NCBI GenBank assembly: GCA_949450265.1
Contig: CASTMW010000063.1
Location: 1-9,279, forward strand
DNA from: an uncultured Eggerthellaceae bacterium
GTDB taxonomy: Bacteria; Actinomycetota; Coriobacteriia; Coriobacteriales; Eggerthellaceae
Direction: 5' to 3'
Length of the DNA: 9,279 bases
Program-made: the position numbers and the translations under genes
The notes under the pieces: generated by a model
The model's database searches: none
What the model saw: only the letters and a program-made list of their open reading frames with translations
What the model was told of the DNA's origin: nothing
In this document: positions 1 to 7,235 of the stretch, one piece after another
Position numbering within the stretch: position 1 is the first letter of the stretch
How the letters are laid out: every line of letters starts with the position of its first letter

Positions 1-888
1 ATGGATAAGCTGTTGAAGATATGTCAGGTGTTCGACTGCACCTTGGACGAGTTGGTCCAAGGGGATCTGACCGGACGCGCCCCCGACCCTGCCACTACGA
101 TCGCTCCGAACACGCCTCCCGTGGACGTGTTCGGATACGACGAGCATGCGCGGTGGTTCGCGAACCGCATAGCGAACGGTGTCATGATCGCTGTTCTCGG
201 CGTTGCCCTTTCTATCATCTTCTTCTCCACCGGCGACCCGCACACCTCACACATCGTCTCGCTACCTGAGAATGTTGCTGCCGCCATGGGCACCATGTGT
301 GTCCTTGCGGGCATCGCATATCTCTTGGCGCTCGTCATCCCCGCAGGGCTGGCTCATTCCCAATTCGTGAGGGAGCATCCTTACCTAGAGGATTTCTATA
401 CCGAAGAGCAGAAGACACAAGCGCGCAGCACCTTCACCTACCAACTGATCGGGGGCATCGCACTCATCTTCGCCGGTGTCTGCGCGGTCATCCTCTTTGG
501 CGATGGCCCGTACGAAGAGGTGATTGGCATACCGGTCATGCTCGTTTGCATAGCGATCGGGGTCCGCTTCATCGTGCATGGCAGCATGATGCTCTCGCGC
601 ACGAACATCGCGGCGTACAACATGGCAGCCGGCGAGATGCTGGAAGCGCACGAGATCGAGCAACTGAATGTGAACGCGGAGCAGAAGGCGAACCTGATGG
701 CGCAGCATCGCTCCGACAAGCGCATCGGCGCCGTCTGCGGCACCATCATGCTGCTGGCCACCATCGCGGGCCTGGTCATGCTGTTCGTTCCCGGGTACCA
801 GATTTTCTGGCTGGCATGGCCCATCGGCGGCATGCTCTGCGGCATCGCGTGCTTGCTGATCGAGGGGTTCGCCACGCCGCAGGAATAG
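1..888 (+). CDS. Xre-family HTH regulator with C-terminal multi-helix membrane domain (5' end outside window)
   Basis: Probable membrane-bound transcription regulator. Residues 1-22 (DKLLKICQVFDCTLDELVQG) match the last helices of a Cro/C1-type helix-turn-helix domain. The DNA-recognition helices that precede this stretch in the family are missing, so the gene almost certainly begins upstream of base 1 and the ATG at 1 is an internal methionine. After a proline-rich linker (about 28-44) come about six hydrophobic segments (roughly 58-76, 94-117, 146-166, 173-195, 242-263, 267-288). An acidic, charged stretch at about 210-240 lies between the fourth and fifth. The arrangement, a cytosolic HTH followed by a polytopic membrane part, is seen in many Firmicutes and Coriobacteriia proteins of unknown signal. 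I infer that the membrane part senses or tethers; the sequence shows no ligand. It ends at TAG 886-888, 106 nt before the DUF554 gene on the same strand. Confidence 0.8.
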   Translation: MDKLLKICQVFDCTLDELVQGDLTGRAPDPATTIAPNTPPVDVFGYDEHARWFANRIANGVMIAVLGVALSIIFFSTGDPHTSHIVSLPENVAAAMGTMCVLAGIAYLLALVIPAGLAHSQFVREHPYLEDFYTEEQKTQARSTFTYQLIGGIALIFAGVCAVILFGDGPYEEVIGIPVMLVCIAIGVRFIVHGSMMLSRTNIAAYNMAAGEMLEAHEIEQLNVNAEQKANLMAQHRSDKRIGAVCGTIMLLATIAGLVMLFVPGYQIFWLAWPIGGMLCGIACLLIEGFATPQE

Positions 889-983
889 CCGCATCGCACA
901 CGCCCTTCTGCCCACGGTGCCACCCTGTGCTGCGGTACCATACACAGGAAGATCAGAGGGGCGCGCCACAAGCGCAGATCAAG

Positions 984-989
984 AAGGAG
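984..989 (+). promoter_or_regulatory. Ribosome binding site fixing a TTG start
   Basis: AAGGAG lies 5 nt before the TTG at 995-997. It decides the start of the DUF554 gene: an in-frame ATG at 917 has no comparable site and would add 26 residues of non-hydrophobic sequence that the family lacks. Confidence 0.8.
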
Positions 990-994
990 CCATC

Positions 995-1696
995 TTGATA
1001 GGCACCATAGCCAACACCGCCGCCATCGTAGTGGGCAGCATCATCGGCAGCGCTGCGAAGCGCGGTCTGGGCGAGAAATACCAGGAGGTGCTATTCGCCG
1101 CCATGGGGCTGGCTGCCGTTGGCTTAGGCATCAACGCCGTGGTGGTGGGCATGGCCGACAGCATCTATCCGGTGCTCTTCATCGCTTCGCTGGCGATCGG
1201 CGGCGTGGCGGGCACCGGGCTTGACATCGCTGGCCGCTTCGACCGGTTCATATCGAAGCGCTCGAAGCGCACCGAAGGCCCACAGCTCGCACAAGGGCTG
1301 TCCACCGCCATCATGCTCTTCTGCTTCGGAACGCTATCCATCTTAGGTCCCGTGAACAGCGCGCTATATGGTGACGAGACGTACCTGCTCACCAATGCCA
1401 CGCTCGACTTGGTCACTTCCATGGTGCTTGCCTCATCGTTCGGCATCGGCATCGCGCTGGCCGCGGTCGTGCTCTTCTGCTGGCAGGGCGCTATCTTCCT
1501 GTTAGCCCACCAGTTGGCGCCTTTGCTCACCGCCGACCTCATGTGCGAGATCACCATCGTGGGCGGCTTCCTCATCCTGGCATCCGGCCTTGGCATCTTG
1601 AAGGTGAAGGAGATCCCTGTCATGAACCTGCTGCCCGCACTGCTCGTGCCACCCGTATGGTTCGCCGTAGTGAGCCTGGTCAATACCCTCGGCTAA
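995..1696 (+). CDS. DUF554 family integral membrane protein
   Basis: A 233-residue polytopic membrane protein of the DUF554 family (relatives include E. coli YqgA and B. subtilis YdfK). Its transport or other function is not established. The start is the TTG at 995, which yields an N-terminus MIGTIANTAAIVVGSIIG typical of the family and has AAGGAG 5 nt upstream. Family signatures visible are the FCFGTLSILGPVNSAL stretch (110-124) followed by GD (126-127), a LDLVTSMVLASSFGIGIALA stretch (137-156), a WQGAIFLLA segment (163-171), and a C-terminal glycine-rich helix, VGGFLILASGLGILKVKEI (189-207), before NLLPALLVPP. The length is usual for the family. It lies on the same strand as the preceding HTH-membrane gene, but the 106-nt gap leaves cotranscription open. 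It converges with the oxidoreductase gene on the right. Family assignment is confident; any role is unknown. Confidence 0.9.
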   Translation: MIGTIANTAAIVVGSIIGSAAKRGLGEKYQEVLFAAMGLAAVGLGINAVVVGMADSIYPVLFIASLAIGGVAGTGLDIAGRFDRFISKRSKRTEGPQLAQGLSTAIMLFCFGTLSILGPVNSALYGDETYLLTNATLDLVTSMVLASSFGIGIALAAVVLFCWQGAIFLLAHQLAPLLTADLMCEITIVGGFLILASGLGILKVKEIPVMNLLPALLVPPVWFAVVSLVNTLG

Positions 1697-1781
1697 TCGA
1701 TCACGGTCAAGGAGCGGAGCAGACTCGCCTGTCTCACCTCGGGCATTGCCGTCCTAGCGTCCGCATGCGCCGCGCGCTATC
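1697..1781. other. Convergent intergenic gap, no clear terminator
   Basis: This 85-nt gap separates the plus-strand DUF554 stop from the minus-strand oxidoreductase stop. I looked for a GC-rich hairpin followed by a T-run in either direction and found only short, imperfect pairings (for example AGAC/GTCT around 1719-1732) without a U-tract. Either termination here is Rho-dependent or the two transcripts overlap. Confidence 0.5.
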
Positions 1782-3737
1782 TCAGATGTCCAATGCAGCG
1801 TGATGCGCCTCGTACATAGCCAAACAAATATTGGCCGGGCGCAGCGCATCGCCTATCACGCGCACGAAAGGAGCGCTATCGCGCAGTGCATCCACCACAG
1901 CATTGCGGCTGCGACGTCCGATGGCGCTCACCACTGATGCGCCAGCAGATCCCACCATACGCTCGCTGCCATCCTTCAAGCGTACGCGCACCCCAGAAGC
2001 GGTGACCTCTTCTGCGCGAGCATCGGTGAGCACATCCACTTCTGCTGCTTCAAGTTCGGCCAGCAAGATAGGTCGATTGCGGATGTTCGCATCGGGAGCC
2101 AGCTCGGGCCCCATCTCTATCACGTGCGATGTACGACCTTGCTGTGCCATCAGCAACGCACATTCACAGCCGGTCAACCCACCGCCGATGATAACCACGT
2201 CGCTTCCTGGATCGGTGTTCTCCAGATAAAGTTCATCGATGGAGATGACCCATGCATCATCGCTCACCGGCATGGGAAGCGTTAGCTCCTCCGAACCCAC
2301 TGCCACGATCAGAGCATCGGGCGCCAGCCGATCGCACAATGCTGCATCCACGCGCGTATTCGTGCGCACTTCCACCCCCACTTCGTTGCAGAGATGCGCA
2401 TAGGTGCGCGCCAGTTCATACATGTCGCGCTTAAACGGCAAAGCTGCCTCGGTGTTCAGGATGCCGCCTAGCTGATCGGTGGCTTCGCAGAGCACCACCT
2501 CATGTCCTCGCAGCGCTGCCGTATGAGCGGCTTTCATCCCCGCGATGCCACCACCAGCCACCAGGACCTTCCGAGGGCGCACCACCGGCGTTATCTCAAG
2601 CCCTTCCATCTCGCGTCCGATGAGTGGATTGACCGCGCACCGCCGCGTCTGCGTGATGGGGCGCTCCGCCATACACACAAAGCAGCGCACGCATTTGACC
2701 ACATCATTGCCACGATTCGCCATCACCTTGTTCGGGATCTCAGGATCGGCCAGCAGCGCACGCGCCATGGCCACCATATCAGCCTTCCCACTGGCGATAA
2801 TCTCCTCCATCTGGGCCGGATCCGATAAGCCACCGATCGTGGCGACCGGCACGTCAACGCATTGCTTGATGCGCGCTGCAAGATGCACGTTCACCCCATG
2901 GGCGCGGAACATCGAAGGATGCGTGATAGAGAATCCGAATTGGTACGACCCAGCAGATACATGGATCAGATCGACCAGGTCCTGCGCATGCTGGGCGATG
3001 CGGCAACCCTCCTCCACATCATATCCGCCCTCGAAGAACTCCGAACCGCTCATGCGCAGTTCTATAGGAAAACCTGAGCCCACCGCTTCGCGCACCGCCA
3101 GGAGCACATCGCGCAACAGCCGCATGCGATTCTCTAGACTACCGCCGTATTCGTCGGTGCGCTTATTGAAGTACGGCGAGAGAAACTGATTGAGCAGCCA
3201 TCCGTGCCCCGCATGCACCATGCACATCTGGAAGCCTGCGCGCTTGGCTAGCGTGGCCGCCTCAGCGTAGGCCGTCACGATATCAGCGAGCTGATCAGAC
3301 GAGAGCGCCCGCACGGGCATGCCATCGGGTCGCACGCCATCGCTTGGCCCCCACTGGCAAAGGCTGCCCTTCTTGTCCTTGTCCACCATGTAGGTGCCTG
3401 CGTACTGCCCCGAATGCGACAATTCGATGGAAGCGACCGCACCATGGCGCTTGATGGCATCAGCCACATACGCGAACGCACCCAGCTGCCCTGGCGTTGC
3501 CAACGACAGATGCAGCATCTGCGATCCGTCCGTCTCAGGATGCACCACCAGCTCGCTCACCGTAACCGACGCAGCGCCACCCTTCGCACGCGCTTCATAG
3601 AACCCTAGCGTGCGCGGCCCAGGCGTACCGTCGGCCAAGATGTCGGTTGCTCCCATCGGCGCCGAGGCCATGCGATTGCGCAACACGACCTTTCCCAATG
3701 TGAGCGGCTTGCAGAGATGAGGGAAATCGCGCTTCAT
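1782..3737 (-). CDS. Old Yellow Enzyme-type NAD(P)H:flavin oxidoreductase (FMN/4Fe-4S/FAD, dienoyl-CoA reductase-like)
   Basis: A 651-residue flavoenzyme of the 2,4-dienoyl-CoA reductase/trimethylamine dehydrogenase/BaiCD class, which uses NAD(P)H via FAD, a 4Fe-4S cluster and FMN to reduce activated double bonds. Residues 1-340 form the FMN barrel: NRMASAPMG (21-29), ELSHSGQY (105-112), HAGHGWLLNQFLSP (175-188) then the N-K-R-T-D-E-Y-G-G-S run (191-200), and MARALLADPE (324-333). Cysteines 349, 352, 355 and 367 give a C-x2-C-x2-C-x11-C cluster motif. VLVAGGGIAG (391-400) is the FAD Rossmann motif and VVIIGGGLTGCE (514-525) the NAD(P) one; VIGDA (627-631) is the usual C-terminal FAD contact. 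ATG 3737 is chosen because GAGAGGA lies 6 nt upstream; an in-frame ATG at 3785 would add 16 atypical residues. Relatives include BaiCD and daidzein reductase, but the substrate here cannot be read from sequence. Last gene of the minus-strand cluster. Confidence 0.93.
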   Translation of the reverse strand: MKRDFPHLCKPLTLGKVVLRNRMASAPMGATDILADGTPGPRTLGFYEARAKGGAASVTVSELVVHPETDGSQMLHLSLATPGQLGAFAYVADAIKRHGAVASIELSHSGQYAGTYMVDKDKKGSLCQWGPSDGVRPDGMPVRALSSDQLADIVTAYAEAATLAKRAGFQMCMVHAGHGWLLNQFLSPYFNKRTDEYGGSLENRMRLLRDVLLAVREAVGSGFPIELRMSGSEFFEGGYDVEEGCRIAQHAQDLVDLIHVSAGSYQFGFSITHPSMFRAHGVNVHLAARIKQCVDVPVATIGGLSDPAQMEEIIASGKADMVAMARALLADPEIPNKVMANRGNDVVKCVRCFVCMAERPITQTRRCAVNPLIGREMEGLEITPVVRPRKVLVAGGGIAGMKAAHTAALRGHEVVLCEATDQLGGILNTEAALPFKRDMYELARTYAHLCNEVGVEVRTNTRVDAALCDRLAPDALIVAVGSEELTLPMPVSDDAWVISIDELYLENTDPGSDVVIIGGGLTGCECALLMAQQGRTSHVIEMGPELAPDANIRNRPILLAELEAAEVDVLTDARAEEVTASGVRVRLKDGSERMVGSAGASVVSAIGRRSRNAVVDALRDSAPFVRVIGDALRPANICLAMYEAHHAALDI

Positions 3738-3805
3738 AGGGCTTCCTCTCCGAACAGCGAAGGTAGGATAGCGCCAGTGTAGCACCGCAGCAGTGCATAT
3801 GTCCG
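3738..3805 (-). other. Gap between kinase and oxidoreductase, with ribosome binding site
   Basis: A 68-nt gap upstream of the oxidoreductase. GAGAGGA (3744-3750) is its Shine-Dalgarno sequence. The remainder holds only a 4-bp GCAC/GTGC hairpin possibility and no convincing -35/-10 pair or terminator. Read-through from the kinase gene is therefore likely, but a weak internal promoter cannot be excluded. Confidence 0.5.
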
Positions 3806-5740
3806 CTAATCGAGGATATCCTTCAGAATGTTGAGCAGGTTGCGCACGTTCAAAGGCTTGGTGGTGTGCCCATTCATGCCCACTGCCTTCGCGCGCTGTG
3901 CGCTCTCTTCGAACGCATCGGCGGTCACCGCGATCACCGGCAGGGCCGCCACATCCTCGCGCGGCAGCTCCCTGATGGCACGAGTGGCCTCATCACCATC
4001 CATCCGGCGCATACGCATGTCCATGATGACCACATCGAAGGCGCCTGCCTCCGATGCCGCTATCGCGTCCACCGCCACATCGCCATCGGCAGCCTCTTCG
4101 ACCGTAAAGCCGTACTGCTTCAATATCTCACACATCACTTCGCGCGAAAGCTCGTCATCGTCCACCACCAGCGCGTGCTTGCCATCGAACCCATAACCAT
4201 CGCGCACGTCTGCATCTGTTGCGGCAGCAACTTCCACATCGCCCTCCGATGCCTCGGCCAAGCGCAGCGGCACCGTCACCACGAATTCGCTTCCCTGCCC
4301 CACCTGGCTGATCACATCCAGCGTACCGCCCATCATGTCCACCAGATTGCGCGTAATAGCCATGCCGAGTCCCGTCCCCTCGGTGCGCCCCGCATAGCCA
4401 GCCCCTTCGCGCTCGAATGGGTTGAACAGCGTCTCCTCGAACCCAGGCTTCATGCCGCATCCCGTATCGATCACCGAGATGCTGTAGCGGCCGTACCCCG
4501 ATGGTGCCTCGGCATGCTGCCACACCTTCACTTCCACCATGCCACCATCCGGCGTGAACTTGAACGCATTGCCAATGATGTTCACCATGATCTGGTTCAG
4601 TCGCAGCTCGTCGACCATCACGCGGCGATCGCGCACCTCATCCGCGCTCACCGCGAAAGCCATGCCACGCTCGGCGGCCTGATCCGAGAACATAACTTCC
4701 ATACCCTGCAGCATATCCACCAGGTCGATCGGTCGTTCCTCCAACACCACTTTGCCGCTCTCGATGCGACTCATATCAAGGATGTCATTCACCAGGTTCA
4801 GCAGATGGCCACTCGACCGGATGATCTTATTCAGGCAGTCCCGCACGCGCTCTGGCTCGTCCAGATGCGCCAGCGCGATACCCGCGAAGCCAGATATTGA
4901 GTTCATGGGCGTGCGGAAATCGTGCGACATGTTCGTCAGAAAGGTGGATTTCGCGCGGCTGCCATGCTCGGCCAGCGTCAGCGCATCTTCAAGCGCCGCT
5001 TTCTGTCGCCGCAGCAGACGCATCTGCTCGGCGCTACCCTCTTCCACGTGCTTGCGACGCGTCACATCCTCCAGAAGCCCCATGCCGAAGCGATTCGTCT
5101 CGCCCACATGTCCCACGCTCAGCTGGATCCATCGGCCATCAAGGGTCATACCCTCATACAGGATATCGGCGCCTCCGTCCTTGAACACAAGGGTGCGATC
5201 GTGTATCTCACGTTCGCTCTCTGGGCCGAACAGCTCGCGCGCAAGCGCGGTCAAGCTAGTGTAGTTCGAGCTGAGTCCGTACGCCTCGCAGGCCGAGGGC
5301 GTCAGCATAATCAGATTGGTGCGCATATCGTAGAAGAACAGGTACGCCGCCACCACACTCGTGGAAAGGTTCGCCTGCATTAGCATATCGGTCAGATCGT
5401 TCACCATGAACCCGCAATATCCTCGCATGCTCAACGGGAACGCCTGCGCGTGCAGGAACTGATGCAGCAACACCGAAACAGCCTCGAATTCGCACGGTTC
5501 ATCGTGATAGGCAGCGCGATAGAACACGTCAAGCCATGTGGTGTCGCCACCCCACATTTCGTAGACCTTGCGACCCAACAACTCATCCACCGTTTGGTTC
5601 GTCAACGCGGCCATGGCGGGATTCAGATACGCATAGGAGAAATCGAAGGGGACCCCAGCATCATCAACGTGCAAGCGCGCAACCCCGAATGGTTGTGGGC
5701 TTCGATCGAAGATCTCACTGCACGCCTTGAGCACCTGCAT
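3806..5740 (-). CDS. Soluble PAS hybrid sensor histidine kinase with C-terminal receiver
   Basis: A 644-residue hybrid kinase. Two PAS-like regions occupy about 8-115 and 125-230; the second ends in GLLEDVTRRK, a common PAS exit. A short coiled linker (about 232-262) leads to the dimerisation/phosphoacceptor domain with H273 in MSHDFRTPMN. The ATPase domain follows: N-box LNQIMVNIIGNAFKFT (381-396, N387/N391), G1 IDTGCGM (D425), F-box LFNPFERE (438-445) and G2 EGTGLGMAI (454-462). The receiver domain (about 521-644) keeps acidic D527-D529, phosphoacceptor D574, T606 and K628, so it looks fully active. I see no transmembrane segment or signal peptide, so it should sense a cytosolic cue; the ligand or cofactor of the PAS domains is unknown. 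AGGAGG (5747-5752), 6 nt before ATG 5740, fixes the start. No HPt or DNA-binding regulator is adjacent, so its output partner is elsewhere. It starts 27 nt after the MATE stop, which indicates one operon. Confidence 0.95.
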   Translation of the reverse strand: MQVLKACSEIFDRSPQPFGVARLHVDDAGVPFDFSYAYLNPAMAALTNQTVDELLGRKVYEMWGGDTTWLDVFYRAAYHDEPCEFEAVSVLLHQFLHAQAFPLSMRGYCGFMVNDLTDMLMQANLSTSVVAAYLFFYDMRTNLIMLTPSACEAYGLSSNYTSLTALARELFGPESEREIHDRTLVFKDGGADILYEGMTLDGRWIQLSVGHVGETNRFGMGLLEDVTRRKHVEEGSAEQMRLLRRQKAALEDALTLAEHGSRAKSTFLTNMSHDFRTPMNSISGFAGIALAHLDEPERVRDCLNKIIRSSGHLLNLVNDILDMSRIESGKVVLEERPIDLVDMLQGMEVMFSDQAAERGMAFAVSADEVRDRRVMVDELRLNQIMVNIIGNAFKFTPDGGMVEVKVWQHAEAPSGYGRYSISVIDTGCGMKPGFEETLFNPFEREGAGYAGRTEGTGLGMAITRNLVDMMGGTLDVISQVGQGSEFVVTVPLRLAEASEGDVEVAAATDADVRDGYGFDGKHALVVDDDELSREVMCEILKQYGFTVEEAADGDVAVDAIAASEAGAFDVVIMDMRMRRMDGDEATRAIRELPREDVAALPVIAVTADAFEESAQRAKAVGMNGHTTKPLNVRNLLNILKDILD

Positions 5741-5746
5741 CCATCG

Positions 5747-5752
5747 CCTCCT
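5747..5752 (-). promoter_or_regulatory. Strong ribosome binding site of the hybrid kinase
   Basis: A perfect AGGAGG on the minus strand, 6 nt before ATG 5740, sits inside the 27-nt gap after the MATE stop codon. It is the best Shine-Dalgarno match in the cluster and suggests that the kinase is translated efficiently even though it is the third gene. Confidence 0.85.
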
Positions 5753-5767
5753 GATGCGATTATACGC

Positions 5768-7234
5768 CTAAGGATGAGCGAATCGGTCACTATTTTGCAG
5801 ACGACGCAGCCGCCGCATCTCCCAGATGATGAAGATGGATACCGTGAACACCGCCAAGAAATCAGCCGCAGGCGTTGCGAAGTACAACGCATCAAGTCCG
5901 TCGAACTGCGGCGCGATGACTGGTAGCACATGCGGCATGATGAACAGCAGCGGCACCAAAAACAATATCTGGCGCGTCAGCGTGAGGAAGATGGACTTGG
6001 CGGGCTGTCCCGTGGCCTGGAAGTAGTTTGCACCGATGATCTGGAAGCCGACGAACGGCAATACGGCGAACTGCACCCGCAACGCGAACGTGGTGAACGA
6101 GACCAGCGCATCGTCGGCGATCCCGAATGCCTCAGCGATAGCCTGAGGGAACAACATGATGGTCGCCCATTCCAGAACACTGAAGACCGTTGCCACCGCT
6201 ATGCCAAGCCAGAGCGTCTTACGCACACGATCGATCTTACGCGCGCCATAGTTGAAGCCCAAGAGCGGTTGCAACGCGATGGAGATGCCAATCAACGGCA
6301 TGATGGAGAACATACCGATGCGATTCACCACGCCGATGGATGCCAGCGCATCGGTGGTGCCGATGACGCTTGCTGCTCCGTATCTGACCAGCTGGTAGTT
6401 CAGCACGAAGTTGACCACCGCCAGACCCGCTTGCACGGCGAAGCTGGGGAAACCGTAGGCCAGGATCGTGCCGACAGTCTTGCCTTGCGGCACCAGATAC
6501 CGCATATGGATGCGCAGCGGAACATCCTTCACAAACAAGAAGTACGACAACACTGCCGCTGCCGAGCAAGCCTGTCCGGCCAGCGTAGCGAAGGCGCTTC
6601 CCGCCACGCCCCATCCATTCACGATGACGAACCAATAGTTAAACCCGGTGGCCGCCACCAGACCTATCACCATGGTGCCCAAAGCTATATTGGGCGAACC
6701 GCATGTGCGGATGAAGTTATTCACACCCATGCCGATGCTCTGCAAGATGAACCCAAAGCAGAGTATCTGGATGAACGTACGCGCATACGGACGCACCTCA
6801 TCGGTGGCGCTAGATGCGCTCAGCAGCGCTTCCATCAACGGTGGGCATGCTGCCGCAGCAGCCACCACCACCCACAGGATCACCGAGAGCGCTATCACGT
6901 TACCAAGCGCCCGTTCTGCCTGTTCCTGCTTACCTTCCCCCAATCGCAGGGCCGCCAGCGCATTGCCACCATTGCCCACCAGCATGGCAAGCGCCATGAA
7001 CACGATCATAATGGGATTGGCGACGGTGACCGCCGAGAGGCCCACCTCGCCCACCGCATGCCCCAAGAAGATGGAGTCGATCAGGTTGTACGACCCGTTC
7101 ACCACCATGCCCACAACCGAAGGCACAGCGAATTCCGCGATCAGACGCCCGATTGGTTCGGTGCCCATACGCGTGACGCGCTCAGCATTCGCCGGTGACG
7201 CCATCTGCCGTTCGTTCCCGCGATCGTCTGCCAC
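5768..7234 (-). CDS. MATE family multidrug/toxin exporter
   Basis: A 488-residue polytopic protein of the MATE family, which exports cationic drugs, toxins or metabolites in exchange for Na+ or H+. The N-terminal signature RMGTEPIGRLIAEFAVPSVVGM followed by NLIDSIFLGHAVGEVGLSAV is characteristic. The central SIALQPLLGFNYGARK stretch and the later FQIIGANYFQATGQPAKS stretch (second-half repeat) also match, and the hydrophobicity pattern fits 12 helices. The start is taken as GTG 7234: AGGGAT lies 5 nt upstream and the codon begins one base after the MFS stop, so translation is probably coupled. An ATG at 7204 (30 nt downstream) lacks a good ribosome binding site but is possible; either gives a normal MATE length plus a short hydrophilic N-tail. 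An in-frame extension up to 7441 overlaps the CBS coding region and looks unlike protein. Substrate and coupling ion cannot be read; the neighbouring reductase and second exporter suggest small-molecule detoxification (inference). Confidence 0.93.
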   Translation of the reverse strand: MADDRGNERQMASPANAERVTRMGTEPIGRLIAEFAVPSVVGMVVNGSYNLIDSIFLGHAVGEVGLSAVTVANPIMIVFMALAMLVGNGGNALAALRLGEGKQEQAERALGNVIALSVILWVVVAAAAACPPLMEALLSASSATDEVRPYARTFIQILCFGFILQSIGMGVNNFIRTCGSPNIALGTMVIGLVAATGFNYWFVIVNGWGVAGSAFATLAGQACSAAAVLSYFLFVKDVPLRIHMRYLVPQGKTVGTILAYGFPSFAVQAGLAVVNFVLNYQLVRYGAASVIGTTDALASIGVVNRIGMFSIMPLIGISIALQPLLGFNYGARKIDRVRKTLWLGIAVATVFSVLEWATIMLFPQAIAEAFGIADDALVSFTTFALRVQFAVLPFVGFQIIGANYFQATGQPAKSIFLTLTRQILFLVPLLFIMPHVLPVIAPQFDGLDALYFATPAADFLAVFTVSIFIIWEMRRLRRLQNSDRFAHP

Positions 7235-7235
7235 A

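Noticed and set aside
917..994. N-terminal extension of the DUF554 gene to ATG 917
   Set aside because: The added 26 residues are not family-like, no ribosome binding site precedes 917, and the TTG at 995 has AAGGAG at 5 nt and a family-typical N-terminus.
1712..1740. Possible rho-independent terminator in the convergent gap
   Set aside because: Only a weak, interrupted stem (AGAC/GTCT) without a T-run on either strand.
3760..3800. Possible attenuator or riboswitch before the oxidoreductase
   Set aside because: The gap is too short for a known riboswitch, and only 4-bp hairpins (GCAC/GTGC) form.
3866..4900. A 344-codon open frame on the plus strand opposite the hybrid kinase
   Set aside because: Histidine- and arginine-rich shadow; the opposite strand carries all canonical kinase and receiver motifs.
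5930..7198. A 422-codon open frame on the plus strand opposite the MATE gene
   Set aside because: The low-complexity, His/Arg/Gln-rich translation is typical of an antisense shadow; the minus-strand frame matches the MATE family throughout.
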